In this document: piece after piece, positions 19,647 to 29,399 of the stretch | Layout of the letters: the number at the start of each line of letters is the position of its first letter | Numbering within the stretch: position 1 is the first letter of the stretch | DNA from: Streptacidiphilus rugosus AM-16 | GTDB lineage: Bacteria > Actinomycetota > Actinomycetes > Streptomycetales > Streptomycetaceae | DNA: 64,000 nucleotides | Direction: 5' to 3' | Assembly (NCBI RefSeq): GCF_000744655.1 | Contig: NZ_JQMJ01000003.1 | Span: forward strand, 992,001 to 1,056,000 | Program-made: the position numbers and the translations under genes | Notes under the pieces: generated by a model | What the model saw: only the letters and a program-made list of their open reading frames with translations | What the model was told of the DNA's origin: nothing | The model's database searches: none

Positions 19647-21218
19647 CTACTGGGGATCGATCTCCTCCCAGCCCTGCATCAGCTCGTCGGCGCTGTCGGG
19701 GATGTCGAGATAGTTCGGCACGGCGCGCTGCGCCTCGTCCGTCAGATCGACCCGGCCACGGCGGTTCTCGTCGCTGTCGGCGTCCCGCACCTGGCGCGGC
19801 GCGCGGCGACCCGAGGCGCCCTTGCGGTCGGGGTCGCGCCCGATCCGGCCCGGTCGGCCGGGGATCGCGGCCATCGCGTCGCCGATGGTGGTGACCTCTA
19901 TCACGCGCATGCCCTTGGGGATCTTGCCGGGCTCCGGCGGCACCAGCGCGTGGGTGAAGCCCAGTCGCGCGGCCTCGGCCAGCCGCCGTTCCACGCCGGT
20001 GACCCGGCGCACCTCGCCCGCGAGCCCCACCTCGCCGATCGCGACGAGCTCCTGGGGCAACGGCGTGTCGGCCGCCGAGGAGGCCAGCGCGAGCGCGATC
20101 GCCAGGTCGGCGGCCGGCTCGGACAGCTTCACTCCGCCCACCGTGGCGGCGTAGATGTCCAGCTTGCCCATCCGGACGCCGCCGTGGCGCTCCAGCATGG
20201 CCAGGATCATCGCGATGCGCGGCGACTCGAGACCGGAGGTCGCCCGGCGCGGCGACGGGATCACCGAGTCCACCAGCAGCGCCTGCACCTCGGCGACCAG
20301 CGGTCGCCGGCCCTCCAGCGTGACCGTCAGGCAGGTGCCGGGCACCGGCACCGAACGCTTCGTCAGGAAGAGCCCGGAGGGGTCGGGCAGCCCGGTGATG
20401 CCGGAGTCGTGCAGCTCGAAGCAGCCGACCTCGTCGGTGGCGCCGTAGCGGTTCTTCACCCCGCGGATCAGCCGCAGCCTGGCGTGCCGGTCGCCCTCGA
20501 AGTGCAGCACGACGTCGACCAGGTGCTCCAGCAGACGGGGACCGGCGATCGCCCCCTCCTTGGTGACGTGGCCGACCAGCAGGGTGGACATCGCCCTGGT
20601 CTTGGACTCCCTGATCAGCGCGGCCGCGACCTCCCTGATCTGGGCCGGGCCGCCGGGCGCGCCGTCGAGATCGGCGGAGGCGATGGTCTGCACCGAGTCC
20701 AGGACCAGCAGGGACGGCCGGACCTGCTCGATGTGGCCGAGGACCGCGGCGAGGTCCGTCTCCGCGGCGAGGTACAGGTGCGGGGAGAGCGCGTTGATCC
20801 GGTCCGCGCGCAGCCGCACCTGGCTGGCCGACTCCTCCCCGGTGATGTAGAGCGTGCGCTGCTCCGGGCCGGCCGCCTTCGCCGCGACGTCGAGCAGCAG
20901 CGTGGACTTGCCGACGCCGGGCTCACCGGCGAGCAGCACGACGGCGCCGGGCACCAGACCGCCGCCGAGCACCCGGTCCAGCTCGTCGATGTTGGTCGGC
21001 CGCGAGGCGGCGACGGTGGCGTCCACCTGCCCGATCGGCCGCGCGGGCGCGGAGACCGGCCCCGCCGCCGTCGTCCGCACGGCCGGCCCCCCGGCCTCCT
21101 CCACCGTGCCCCAGGCGTTGCACTCGCCGCAGCGGCCGGTCCACTTGGGCGGCGTGAAGCCGCAGTTCGTGCACCGGTAGCTGGTGCGGGTCTTTGCACT
21201 GTTGCTTCGCGCGGCCAT
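19647..21218 (-). CDS. radA: DNA repair protein RadA (Sms)
   Basis: A 523-residue RecA-like helicase that aids branch migration in recombination. The N-terminal zinc finger is CTNCGF plus CGECNAW, Walker A is GEPGVGKST, the RadA signature KNRYGATDEVG (KNRFG type) is present, and the C-terminal Lon-protease-like domain follows. The protein carries about 60 extra residues at the C-terminus, rich in Arg and Asp (RDPDRKGASGRRAPR) and ending YLDIPDSADELMQGWEEIDP, which is longer than the 450-480 residues usual for RadA. Confidence 0.95.
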   Translation of the reverse strand: MAARSNSAKTRTSYRCTNCGFTPPKWTGRCGECNAWGTVEEAGGPAVRTTAAGPVSAPARPIGQVDATVAASRPTNIDELDRVLGGGLVPGAVVLLAGEPGVGKSTLLLDVAAKAAGPEQRTLYITGEESASQVRLRADRINALSPHLYLAAETDLAAVLGHIEQVRPSLLVLDSVQTIASADLDGAPGGPAQIREVAAALIRESKTRAMSTLLVGHVTKEGAIAGPRLLEHLVDVVLHFEGDRHARLRLIRGVKNRYGATDEVGCFELHDSGITGLPDPSGLFLTKRSVPVPGTCLTVTLEGRRPLVAEVQALLVDSVIPSPRRATSGLESPRIAMILAMLERHGGVRMGKLDIYAATVGGVKLSEPAADLAIALALASSAADTPLPQELVAIGEVGLAGEVRRVTGVERRLAEAARLGFTHALVPPEPGKIPKGMRVIEVTTIGDAMAAIPGRPGRIGRDPDRKGASGRRAPRQVRDADSDENRRGRVDLTDEAQRAVPNYLDIPDSADELMQGWEEIDPQ

Positions 21219-21256
21219 GCGGGAACGCTACCTCGCGCCACTGACAACGCCGAGAA

Positions 21257-21385
21257 GTTGCACAGTCCTCAGGGGCGCGGGGAACTGCGCGAGAAACCAC
21301 CCTCGGCGGATGGCCCTGGGTGTTGAGGGCCATCTGCTCGTCAGTGGCTTGTCGCGCAGTTCCTCGCGCCTCTGGCGGGTGCAAC
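21257..21385. repeat. Intergenic hairpin repeat, copy 2 (reverse orientation, with outer arms)
   Basis: GTTGCAC at 21257 and GGTGCAAC ending at 21385 form outer arms around CAGGGGCGCGGGGAACTGCG and its partner CGCAGTTCCTCGCGCC; an inner stem GATGGCCCT / AGGGCCATC is perfect. The centre is inverted relative to copies 1, 4, 7 and 8. It occupies the divergent spacer between radA and the BACON protein gene. Confidence 0.8.
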
Positions 21386-21471
21386 CGGCTGTTCCGGGTC
21401 GGGTCACCCGAAAGTGTGGATGGGGGGCGCATCGGGGGAGGGGGTGGCGCGGCGTGTCTACCGTCGGTGGG

Positions 21472-23013
21472 GTGGACACTGTGCTGGACCAGTTAGCGGA
21501 CGCCCTGTTCAGCTACAGCCTTTCCGTGCTGTGCGACCAGGACGAAGCCGTCGTCGCCGTACGGCAGACGCGGCGGCTCGCCGCGCGGCATCGGCGGCGC
21601 CTGCGGCGGCCGGAGCAGCAGCGGGCGTGGCTGTACGCGCTCGCGCGGTACGTCTGTCTGGTGCGGCTGGAGGCCAGGGGCCAGGGCGACGCGCCGCGAC
21701 TCGTCCCGCAGGAGTCCGGCGCGGCGCGGTCGCGGCTCGCCCGGCTCGCCTGGCCGGAGGCGGCCGGGACGACGCCCGCGCAGCGCGAGGCGCTGGAGCT
21801 CGCCGGACGGCACGGGCTGGAGCCGGTGGAGATCGCCGCCGTGCTCGGCCTGCGGGCCGACGCCGCGTCCGTGCTGCTCTCGCAGGCGGTCTGCGAGGTC
21901 GAGCGCACCGCCGCCGCCCTCGCCGTACTCGTCGCCGACGCCTGCCCCGAGCTGCGGCGGCTCGGCCGGGGCCGGGGGCCCGTGCTCGGGCGGGCGCTGC
22001 GGGGAGAGCTGGTGCGGCATCTGGACGACTGCCCCACCTGCCGCGGGACGGCGGAGCGCGGCGCCGCGGAGGGCCCGTGGCCCGGCACCTTCCGCGCGCC
22101 GGGCTCGCTACCGCTGGTCCACCTCCCTCGCGCGGCGCTCCGCGCGGCCGCCGGGCGCGCGGAGCCGCCGCTGCCGGAGCCGCGCTTCGACCGGCGCGGC
22201 TTCCCGCAGCACCTGGCGCCGGAGGAGGAGCACGCGGCGCTGGTCAGGCATCGGGCGCTGATCGGCTCGGTGGCGGCGGCCGTCGTGGCGGTGCCTGCGG
22301 CGGCCATCTGGACGGTCCACAGTGCCGAGGGGCCGAGCGTCCCGGCGGCCCAGGTCACCTCCGTCCGGGTGGCGAACCCGCCGTCCACGCCGCCGGCTGC
22401 CACCCCGACCGGCGCCGACGCCTCGTCGACGGGTCTGCCGGCCGGGGCCGGCAGCGGCCACCTGGGCGAGAACGTCTCCTTCACCGGCGTTCCCTCCGCC
22501 GCGCCGACGCCGATACCGGTCACCTCCGACGGCGGGCCGCAGCCGCCGGTCGGCGTCCCTGTCGCCGGTCCCGGCGTGCTCACCGTGACCGCCACCCAGT
22601 CGGGCGCCCGGACGCTGATCACGCTGGCCAACTCCGGCGGCAGCCCGCTGCTCTGGACGGCGACGTCCCGTGCCCCCTGGCTGCGGCTCAGTCGCGACGG
22701 CGGCACCCTCGCGCCGGGCGCGCAGCTCACCGTGCTCGTCACCGTGGACGAGGCCGCGGCCCCGACCGACGCCTGGACGGCGCAGATTCTCTTCCGACCC
22801 TCGGGCAGCGTGGTCACCCTCTCCGGCAGCGGCTCCCGCCGCGGCATCCCGACGCCCACCCCCACGCCGACCCCGACCCGTACGTCGACGCCGACACCGA
22901 CGGCCAGCCCCTCGCCGAGCGGGGGCGCCACGGCGAGCCCGACACCGAGTCCGACCGTCACGCCGTCCGACACGGCGTCAGGCTCCGCCGCTCCCACGGT
23001 CACGGCTCGATAA
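21472..23013 (+). CDS. Sigma-like HTH / zinc-finger / BACON-domain membrane protein with a TTA codon
   Basis: A 513-residue chimeric protein. Residues 1-150 look like a divergent ECF sigma factor: a region-2-like segment (LSVLCDQDEAVVAVRQTRRL) and a region-4-like HTH (EPVEIAAVLGLRADAASVLL). Residues about 155-195 hold an anti-sigma-type zinc finger (LVRHLDDCPTCRG). A TM helix lies near 263-282, then a Pro/Ala linker, a BACON domain about 365-460 (GVLTVTATQSGARTLITLAN, SPLLWTATSRAPWLRLS) and a Thr/Pro/Ser tail. Codon 8 is TTA (21493-21495), the rare leucine codon read by bldA tRNA. The GTG at 21472 is my choice; a GTG at 21481 is possible. Role unknown; a membrane-tethered regulator responding to extracellular ligands would fit. 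Confidence 0.75.
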   Translation: MDTVLDQLADALFSYSLSVLCDQDEAVVAVRQTRRLAARHRRRLRRPEQQRAWLYALARYVCLVRLEARGQGDAPRLVPQESGAARSRLARLAWPEAAGTTPAQREALELAGRHGLEPVEIAAVLGLRADAASVLLSQAVCEVERTAAALAVLVADACPELRRLGRGRGPVLGRALRGELVRHLDDCPTCRGTAERGAAEGPWPGTFRAPGSLPLVHLPRAALRAAAGRAEPPLPEPRFDRRGFPQHLAPEEEHAALVRHRALIGSVAAAVVAVPAAAIWTVHSAEGPSVPAAQVTSVRVANPPSTPPAATPTGADASSTGLPAGAGSGHLGENVSFTGVPSAAPTPIPVTSDGGPQPPVGVPVAGPGVLTVTATQSGARTLITLANSGGSPLLWTATSRAPWLRLSRDGGTLAPGAQLTVLVTVDEAAAPTDAWTAQILFRPSGSVVTLSGSGSRRGIPTPTPTPTPTRTSTPTPTASPSPSGGATASPTPSPTVTPSDTASGSAAPTVTAR

Positions 23014-23111
23014 CAGCTCCCCGGGCCGTGCAGCAGGCCCACCCCTCCCGTCGTCAGATCCGGGTGCAGGCCCAGCCGGGCGGCATGTCGACGTACGGGG
23101 GATGAGGATGG

Positions 23112-23636
23112 ATGCGACCCGATGAGGCCGAGGAGTTCGCCGCGTTCGTGCGGGCGCGCTCGGCGGCCCTCTACCGCACGGCCCTGTTGCTCACCGGCAG
23201 CAGGGACACCGCGGACGACCTGGTCCAGTCGACGCTGGAGCGGGCCTGCCGCCACTGGCCCCGGGCCCGACGCGCCTCCTCGCCGGAGGCGTACGCCCGG
23301 CGGATCCTGGTCAACCTGGCCAACGACCGCCGGCGCGTTCTGCGCCGCCGTCCCGAGGTGCCGCTGACGGCCGACCGGGTCGACCTGGACGACCCCTACG
23401 GGCGGCTGGCCCAGCGCGACCAGTTGCTGCGCGGGCTCCAAGCGCTGCCCGTGCAGATGCGTACGGTGCTGGTGCTGCGCTACTTCGACGACCTGCCCGA
23501 CGAGGGCATCGCGGAACTGATGGACGTCTCGCCCTCCACGGTCCGCTCCCAGGCCTCCCGCGCGCTGGCCAAACTGCGCGCGGCCGTCGGCCGACCCGAG
23601 ACCGAGGAGGAGACCGGTCGTGCCCGCACCCACTGA
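23112..23636 (+). CDS. SigE-family (ECF-type) RNA polymerase sigma factor
   Basis: A 174-residue two-domain sigma factor. Region 2 includes AALYRTALLLTGSRDTADDL and RILVNLANDRRR; region 4 includes LPVQMRTVLVLRYFDDLPDE and VSPSTVRSQASRALAKLR. The ATG at 23112 follows GAGGATGG. The downstream membrane protein starts 17 bases before this stop, so the two are co-translated and probably form a sigma/anti-sigma-like pair. The BACON protein just upstream on the same strand also carries sigma-like sequence. Confidence 0.92.
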   Translation: MRPDEAEEFAAFVRARSAALYRTALLLTGSRDTADDLVQSTLERACRHWPRARRASSPEAYARRILVNLANDRRRVLRRRPEVPLTADRVDLDDPYGRLAQRDQLLRGLQALPVQMRTVLVLRYFDDLPDEGIAELMDVSPSTVRSQASRALAKLRAAVGRPETEEETGRARTH

Positions 23637-24501
23637 CGAGACAGCAGCCAGGTTCGAGAGGGAGTTGAGCCTCGCCATGACCGAGTTCGCCGAGCGCGCG
23701 CCCGTTCCGGACTACGACCCGCAGGCCTTCCTGCCCGCGCGGCACCGCGGTCGGCGCGGTCCGTGGGCGCTGGCGGCCTGTGCCGCGGTCGCGGCCACGG
23801 CGACCGTCGCGGCGCTGCTCTCCGGCGGCGGCGACGGCGCCACCCCGACGGTCGCCCCGACCGGGACGGTGTCGGCGTCCCCGTCGCCCTCGTCCTCGCC
23901 GACCGCCGCGGTGCCTCCGGCGCCGTCGAGCAGCGCGCCCGACCCCTACACCGCGCAGCGCTGGAACCTGCGGGCCCTGGTGGTCGCCGCCGAGCAGCAG
24001 GAGCACGCCGGACTCAGCGGCCGGGTCTCGCTCGCGGCCGTGGCGGCGCTCTTCACCGACAAGGCCGCCTTCGACGCCGCCTGGGGCCACGACGGTCTCG
24101 GGGTGACCTGCGGGGCCCTGGCCGACGGCGCCGTCAGCGTCGACGAGCACACGGTCCAGCTCTACCGGGGCACCACCGCGCTCCCCGCCGCGCCCACCGT
24201 CACCTTCGACCCGACGAGCAACAGGATCAGCGGCCTCCGGTGCGTGCCGGCCGCCCGCGGCACGGGCGACCCGGCCCTCTCCGGCTATCTGGGCCGGCTC
24301 GTCCAGGGCCGGGCGACGAGCAGCCACGCCATGGACGCCTGCCGCTCCGTCCGGCCGACCGTGTGGTTCGCCGACGACCCCGCCTCGGGGACGGTGGTCG
24401 TCGGCTGGAAGGTCGTCGTCGACGGGGGTTGGCCGCTGACGGTCGCCATGACCGACCAGGGCGCGGTCCAGCACGTCGACTGCCGCGCCGACGCCCCGTA
24501 G
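23620..24501 (+). CDS. Membrane protein coupled to SigE-family sigma factor
   Basis: A 293-residue protein with a GTG start inside the end of the sigma gene. The cytoplasmic N-terminus (about 45 residues, FERELSLAMTEFAERAPVPD) could bind sigma; one TM helix follows (WALAACAAVAATATVAALLS), then a Ser/Pro/Thr linker and an extracytoplasmic domain of about 190 residues with Cys at TCGALAD, LRCVPAARG, DACRSV and VDCRADAP. The architecture suits an anti-sigma or sensor role, but no ZAS zinc finger is seen. Confidence 0.75.
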   Translation: MPAPTDETAARFERELSLAMTEFAERAPVPDYDPQAFLPARHRGRRGPWALAACAAVAATATVAALLSGGGDGATPTVAPTGTVSASPSPSSSPTAAVPPAPSSSAPDPYTAQRWNLRALVVAAEQQEHAGLSGRVSLAAVAALFTDKAAFDAAWGHDGLGVTCGALADGAVSVDEHTVQLYRGTTALPAAPTVTFDPTSNRISGLRCVPAARGTGDPALSGYLGRLVQGRATSSHAMDACRSVRPTVWFADDPASGTVVVGWKVVVDGGWPLTVAMTDQGAVQHVDCRADAP

Positions 24502-24517
24502 CGGCGGCGGGAAGGTC

Positions 24518-25351
24518 CTACGCCGGGTCCGCCGGGTCCGCGGGGTGGGGGGCGACCGGGCCGGCCGGGTTGTCGAGGTGGCGCAGGCAGTGGCGGACCA
24601 GTTCCGCGTAGCCGGCCTCACCCATCAGCTCGGTCAGCTCGGCGCGGTAGCTGACGTAGACCGGGTCGGCCCCGACGTGGGCGTCGGGGCTGCCGGTGCA
24701 CCACCACTGCAGGTCGTGACCGCCGGGGCCCCAGCCTCGGCGGTCGTACTCGCCGATGGTGACCTGGAGGTAGCGGGTCTCGTCGGGGCGGTCGATCCAG
24801 TCGTAGCCGCGCCGGATCGGCAGCTGCCAGCAGACGTCCGGCTTGGTCTCCAGCGGTTCCAGACCCTCGGTCAGCGCCAGCGTGTGCAGGGCGCAGCCCT
24901 CGCCGCCGGAGAAGCCGGGGCGGTTGAGGAAGATGCAGGCCCCGTCGACGCGGCGGGTGCGCAGCTCGCCGTCCTCGTCCGGCTCGCTGATGCCCTTGGG
25001 GCCGGTGCCCTGCCGGTGGTACTGCCAGGTCTCCGGCGTCAGCCGGGCGGCGTGGCCGAGGACGCGTTGCTGGTCGTCCTCGTCGGACCAGTGCGCGCCG
25101 AGCGTGCAACAGCCGTCGCTGGCGCGCCCGGGCCGGATGCCGTGGCAGCCGCGTCCGAAGACGCAGGTCCACCGGGAGGTGAGCCAGGTCAGGTCGCAGC
25201 GGAAGACCTGCTCGGCGTCGGCGGGGTCGGCGAACTCGACCCAGGCGCGCGGGAAGTCCAGGCTCACCTCGCGCTTGCGCGCGGCCTTCGCGGCCTTCTT
25301 CGCCGCCTTGAGGTCGGCGGTGCTGCTGATCGTCACGTCTACGGCTGCCAC
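24518..25351 (-). CDS. Conserved cysteine-rich actinobacterial protein
   Basis: A 277-residue soluble protein. A basic N-terminus ([15 protein letters not shown]) is followed by a Cys-rich segment: [20 protein letters not shown], then [10 protein letters not shown], and further Cys at [19 protein letters not shown] and [10 protein letters not shown]. The spacing resembles Fe/Zn-chelating YkgJ or DUF3109-like proteins, but I cannot assign the family with certainty. It converges with the sigma partner gene, leaving 16 bases, and diverges from ppx/gppA. Confidence 0.65.
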   Translation of the reverse strand: MAAVDVTISSTADLKAAKKAAKAARKREVSLDFPRAWVEFADPADAEQVFRCDLTWLTSRWTCVFGRGCHGIRPGRASDGCCTLGAHWSDEDDQQRVLGHAARLTPETWQYHRQGTGPKGISEPDEDGELRTRRVDGACIFLNRPGFSGGEGCALHTLALTEGLEPLETKPDVCWQLPIRRGYDWIDRPDETRYLQVTIGEYDRRGWGPGGHDLQWWCTGSPDAHVGADPVYVSYRAELTELMGEAGYAELVRHCLRHLDNPAGPVAPHPADPADPA

Positions 25352-25454
25352 CCACTCAGCCTATGCCGCCGTCGGCGGTCGGCCCCCTCGGCCTGCGGAC
25401 GACATCGCGCATTTCTTCGCGACGGCCCGCGTCGGCCGCCGGCGGGCTGACCTG

Positions 25455-25484
25455 CTGACTCGGTCGCACCGGATCGCGTAGCGT
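25455..25484 (+). promoter_or_regulatory. Candidate promoter giving a leaderless ppx/gppA transcript
   Basis: CTGACT (25455-25460), an 18-base spacer and TAGCGT (25479-25484) lie so that transcription would begin at or next to the ATG at 25493, which has no ribosome binding site. Confidence 0.4.
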
Positions 25485-25492
25485 GGACCGCT

Positions 25493-26428
25493 ATGCGACT
25501 GGGCGTACTCGACGTGGGATCCAACACCGTTCACTTCCTCGTGGTGGACGCACACCCGGGTGCGGCCCCCCTGCCGGCGTACTCGCACAAGATAGAGCTG
25601 CGCCTGGCCGAGCTCCTCGACGACGCCGGAGCGATCCGTGAGGACGGGGTGCAACGGCTGGTCGACATGGTCACCTCCTCGATGCGGGTCGCCGAGGACA
25701 AGGGCGTGGAGGAGGTCCTCCCCTTCGCCACCAGCGCGATCCGCGAGGCGGCCAACGGCGAGGACGTGCTCAAGCGCGTCCAGGACGAGACGGGCGTCGC
25801 CCTGCGGGTGCTCCCCGGCGGGGACGAGGCCCGGCTGACCTTCCTGGCCGCCCGCCGCTGGTACGGCTGGTCGAGCGGCCGCCTGCTGCTGCTCGACATC
25901 GGCGGCGGCTCCCTGGAGATCGCCTGCGGCCTGGACGAGGAGCCGGACACGGCGATCTCGCTCCCGCTGGGCGCGGGCCGGCTCACGGCGGGCTGGCTGC
26001 CCGGTGACCCGCCGACCCCCGAGTCGGTCCGCGAGCTGCGCCGTCATGTGCGGGCGAAGATCGCCCGCACGGTCTCCGAGGTCGCCCGGCTCGGTCCTCC
26101 GGACCACGTGGTGGGCTCCTCGAAGACCTTCAAGCAGCTCGCCCGCATCACCGGCGCGGCGCGGGAGGCCGAAGGGCCGCTGGTCACCCGCAAGCTGACC
26201 CGCGGCGCGCTGGAGGACTGGGTCCCCCGCCTGGCCGCGATGACCGAGGCCCAGCGCGTGCTCCTTCCCGGAGTCTCCGAGGGCCGCGCCCGCCAGCTCC
26301 TGGCCGGAGCGCTGGTCGCCGAGGGCGCGATGGACCTGTTCCGCATCGACGAGATGGACATCTGCCCCTGGGCGCTCCGCGAGGGCGTCATCCTGAGACG
26401 CCTCGACAGACTCTCCTCGGGCCAGTGA
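25493..26428 (+). CDS. Ppx/GppA family exopolyphosphatase
   Basis: A 311-residue ASKHA-fold phosphatase that would hydrolyse polyphosphate and/or pppGpp. The phosphate-1 loop [13 protein letters not shown] is at the N-terminus and the phosphate-2 loop [12 protein letters not shown] near residue 130; [13 protein letters not shown] is also typical. The length matches the short actinobacterial Ppx type without the C-terminal HD domain. The start codon lies about 8 bases beyond a -10-like hexamer, suggesting a leaderless mRNA. Confidence 0.9.
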   Translation: MRLGVLDVGSNTVHFLVVDAHPGAAPLPAYSHKIELRLAELLDDAGAIREDGVQRLVDMVTSSMRVAEDKGVEEVLPFATSAIREAANGEDVLKRVQDETGVALRVLPGGDEARLTFLAARRWYGWSSGRLLLLDIGGGSLEIACGLDEEPDTAISLPLGAGRLTAGWLPGDPPTPESVRELRRHVRAKIARTVSEVARLGPPDHVVGSSKTFKQLARITGAAREAEGPLVTRKLTRGALEDWVPRLAAMTEAQRVLLPGVSEGRARQLLAGALVAEGAMDLFRIDEMDICPWALREGVILRRLDRLSSGQ

Positions 26429-26457
26429 GCTCGTGCTCCCGCGGGCAGTCGCACCTC

Positions 26458-26550
26458 CAGGGGCGCGGGAGACCGCCTGGTGCGGATGGCCCGGCGCGTC
26501 CCGGACCACCTGTGGTCAGTGGCTCGTCGCGCAGTTCCTCGCGCCCCCGA
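26458..26550. repeat. Intergenic hairpin repeat, copy 3 (degenerate, reverse orientation)
   Basis: CAGGGGCGCGGGAGACCGCC on the left has lost the GAACTGCGC core, while the right half GGCTCGTCGCGCAGTTCCTC followed by GCGCCCCC is intact. It follows ppx/gppA and precedes the isomerase gene. Confidence 0.6.
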
Positions 26551-26577
26551 GAAGGCAACTTCCCTAAGCTGTGAGGT

Positions 26578-27474
26578 GTGGCGAAAGTGGGCGGTAAGGG
26601 CGTGAAGCAAGACGAAGAGTGCATCGTCGTGCCGAAGGCGCAGATCGCGCTGTCGACCGCCTCGGTGTATCCGGAGAACACCGCCGCCGCGTTCGAGATC
26701 GCGGGACGGCTCGGGTACGACGGCGTCGAGGTCATGGTGTGGACCGATCCCATCAGCCAGGACATAGAAGCGCTGCGCCGCCTCTCCGACTACCACCAGG
26801 TGCCCATCCTCGCCGTGCACGCGCCCTGCCTGCTGATCACGCAGCGCGTCTGGGGCACGGACCCGTGGCAGAAGCTGGAGCGGGCCCGCAGCGCAGCGGA
26901 GAAACTGGGCGCCTCCACGGTCGTCGTGCATCCGCCGTTCCGCTGGCAGCGCCAGTACGCGCGGGACTTCGTCCAGGGCATCTGGCGGATGGCCGACGAG
27001 ACCGACGTCCGCTTCGCCGTCGAGAACATGTACCCCTGGCGCTACCGCGACCGCGAGGTCGCCGCCTACGCGCCCGACTGGGACCCGACGACGGAGGACT
27101 ACCGCCACTTCACGATCGATCTCTCCCACGTCGCGACCTCCCGCGCCGACGCGCTCGCCATGGTGGACCGGATGGGCGACCGGCTCGGTCACGTCCACCT
27201 CGCCGACGGCTCCGGATCAGCCAAGGACGAGCACCTGATCCCTGGTCGCGGCACCCAGCCCTGCGCGGAGCTGCTCGAACGGCTGGCCAGGAACCGCTTC
27301 GACGGCCACGTGGTGCTGGAGGTCAACACCCGCCGGTCGCCCGGGCCCGTGGAACGGGAGGCCGACCTCGCCGAGGCGCTGGCCTTCACCCGGCTGAACC
27401 TCGCCGCGGCGCCCTCCGCGGCCTCCGCCTCGTCCGCCCGCATGCCGGACACGATGTCCGAAGGGCGGTCATAG
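26578..27474 (+). CDS. Sugar phosphate isomerase/epimerase (xylose-isomerase-like TIM barrel)
   Basis: A 298-residue AP-endonuclease-2-type TIM barrel. Metal-ligand motifs can be seen as [47 protein letters not shown] and VVLEVNTRR. The GTG at 26578 is the longest start; GTGs at 26602 and 26632 are alternatives. It sits between ppx/gppA and ilvD as in other streptomycetes. The physiological substrate is unknown. Confidence 0.85.
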   Translation: MAKVGGKGVKQDEECIVVPKAQIALSTASVYPENTAAAFEIAGRLGYDGVEVMVWTDPISQDIEALRRLSDYHQVPILAVHAPCLLITQRVWGTDPWQKLERARSAAEKLGASTVVVHPPFRWQRQYARDFVQGIWRMADETDVRFAVENMYPWRYRDREVAAYAPDWDPTTEDYRHFTIDLSHVATSRADALAMVDRMGDRLGHVHLADGSGSAKDEHLIPGRGTQPCAELLERLARNRFDGHVVLEVNTRRSPGPVEREADLAEALAFTRLNLAAAPSAASASSARMPDTMSEGRS

Positions 27475-27513
27475 GGCGTACCCTCGACGGCACCAGTCAA
27501 GGAGTTGAACACC

Positions 27514-29364
27514 ATGCCGCAGCTGAGGTCTCGTACGGTCACCCACGGTCGCAACATGGCGGGCGCGCGCGCTCTCATGCGCGCCTCCGGTGTAGCCAGC
27601 GAGGACATCGGCAAGCCGATCATCGCGGTGGCCAACTCCTTCACCGAGTTCGTGCCCGGCCACACCCATCTGTCGCCGGTCGGCCGGATCGTCTCCGAGG
27701 CGATCAAGGCCGCGGGCGCGGTGCCGCGCGAGTTCAACACCATCGCGGTCGACGACGGCATCGCCATGGGCCACGGCGGCATGCTCTACTCGCTGCCCTC
27801 CCGCGACCTGATCGCGGACAGCGTCGAGTACATGGTCGAGGCGCACTGCGCGGACGCGCTGATCTGCATCTCCAACTGCGACAAGATCACCCCCGGCATG
27901 CTGATGGCCGCGCTGCGGCTCAACATCCCCACGGTCTTCGTCTCCGGCGGCCCGATGGAGGCCGGCCAGGCCACGCTCGTCGACGGCACGGTCCGCAAGC
28001 TGGACCTGATCAACGCCATCTCGGACGCGGTCAACGAGAACGTCTCCGACGAGGACATCCGCCGGATCGAGGAGAACGCCTGCCCGACCTGCGGCTCCTG
28101 CTCCGGCATGTTCACCGCCAACTCGATGAACTGCCTGACCGAGGCCATCGGGCTCTCGCTCCCCGGCAACGGTTCGGTGCTGGCCACGCACACCGCCCGC
28201 CGCGGCCTGTACGAGCGCGCCGGGCAGACCGTCGTGGAGATCACCAAGCGCTACTACGAGCAGGGCGACGAGTCCGTGCTGCCGCGCGCCGTCGGCTCCA
28301 AGGCGGCCTTCGAGAACGCCATGTCGCTGGACATCGCGATGGGCGGCTCGACCAACACGATCCTGCACCTGCTGGCCGCCGCGCAGGAGGCCGAGCTGGA
28401 CTTCGGGCTGGTCGACATCGACCGGCTCTCCCGCAAGGTGCCCTGCCTGGCCAAGGTCGCCCCGAACGTCGCGCCGACCACCACGTACTACATGGAGGAC
28501 GTGCACCGGGCCGGCGGCATCCCCGCCATCCTGGGCGAGCTGCACCGCGGTGGCCTGCTCAACGAGGACGTGCACACGGTCCACTCCGACTCGCTCGGCG
28601 AGTGGCTGAAGACCTGGGACATCCGCGGCGGCTCGCCCTCCGACACGGCGGTCGAGCTGTGGCACGCGGCCCCCGGCTGCGTCCGCTCCGCCGAGGCCTT
28701 CTCGCAGTCCGAGCGCTGGGACACCCTGGACACCGACCAGGCGGGCGGCTGCATCCGCTCCGTCGAGCACGCCTACTCCAAGGACGGCGGCCTCGCCGTG
28801 CTGCACGGCAACCTGGCGGTGGACGGCTCGGTCGTGAAGACGGCCGGCGTGGACGAGTCGATCTGGACCTTCGAGGGTCCGGCGGTCGTCTGCGAGTCGC
28901 AGGAGGAGGCCGTCGACAAGATCCTGCGCAAGCAGGTCAAGGAGGGCGACGTCGTCGTCATCCGCTACGAGGGGCCCAAGGGCGGCCCCGGCATGCAGGA
29001 GATGCTCTACCCGACCTCGTTCCTCAAGGGCCGGGGCCTGGGCAAGTCCTGCGCGCTGATCACCGACGGACGCTTCTCCGGCGGCACCAGCGGCCTCTCC
29101 ATCGGCCACGTCTCGCCGGAGGCGGCCTCCGGCGGCACGATCGCGCTGGTCCGCGACGGCGACCGGATCCGGATCGACATCCCGAACCGCGGCATCGAGC
29201 TGCTGGTCCCCGACGAGGAGCTGGCCGCGCGCCGCGCCGAGCTGGGCGGCGTCTACGCGCCGAAGGCCCGCGAGCGCAAGGTCTCCGCCGCGCTCCGCGC
29301 CTACGCGGCGATGGCCACCAGCGCCGACCGCGGTGCCGTGAGGGACGTCTCCAAGCTGGGCTGA
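27514..29364 (+). CDS. ilvD: Dihydroxy-acid dehydratase IlvD
   Basis: A 616-residue Fe-S dehydratase of branched-chain amino acid and pantothenate synthesis; it turns 2,3-dihydroxy-isovalerate or -methylvalerate into the 2-keto acid. The ATG at 27514 follows AAGGAG at 9 bases. Cluster cysteines are in [11 protein letters not shown] and [17 protein letters not shown], and the C-terminal [20 protein letters not shown] is characteristic. Length matches the long IlvD type of E. coli and streptomycetes. Confidence 0.97.
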   Translation: MPQLRSRTVTHGRNMAGARALMRASGVASEDIGKPIIAVANSFTEFVPGHTHLSPVGRIVSEAIKAAGAVPREFNTIAVDDGIAMGHGGMLYSLPSRDLIADSVEYMVEAHCADALICISNCDKITPGMLMAALRLNIPTVFVSGGPMEAGQATLVDGTVRKLDLINAISDAVNENVSDEDIRRIEENACPTCGSCSGMFTANSMNCLTEAIGLSLPGNGSVLATHTARRGLYERAGQTVVEITKRYYEQGDESVLPRAVGSKAAFENAMSLDIAMGGSTNTILHLLAAAQEAELDFGLVDIDRLSRKVPCLAKVAPNVAPTTTYYMEDVHRAGGIPAILGELHRGGLLNEDVHTVHSDSLGEWLKTWDIRGGSPSDTAVELWHAAPGCVRSAEAFSQSERWDTLDTDQAGGCIRSVEHAYSKDGGLAVLHGNLAVDGSVVKTAGVDESIWTFEGPAVVCESQEEAVDKILRKQVKEGDVVVIRYEGPKGGPGMQEMLYPTSFLKGRGLGKSCALITDGRFSGGTSGLSIGHVSPEAASGGTIALVRDGDRIRIDIPNRGIELLVPDEELAARRAELGGVYAPKARERKVSAALRAYAAMATSADRGAVRDVSKLG

Positions 29365-29387
29365 CCGGGTTCGCCCCGGCGAGCCCG

Positions 29388-29393
29388 CATAAT
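29388..29393 (+). promoter_or_regulatory. -10 box, leaderless start
   Basis: CATAAT ends 6 bases before the GTG at 29400, so transcription would start at the initiation codon. No clear -35 hexamer is seen. Confidence 0.4.
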
Positions 29394-29399
29394 CGAAGA

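Noticed and set aside
26619..29399. Long plus-strand frame across the isomerase and ilvD genes
   Set aside because: It is a shadow frame; only its last part from the GTG at 29400 encodes a plausible membrane protein.
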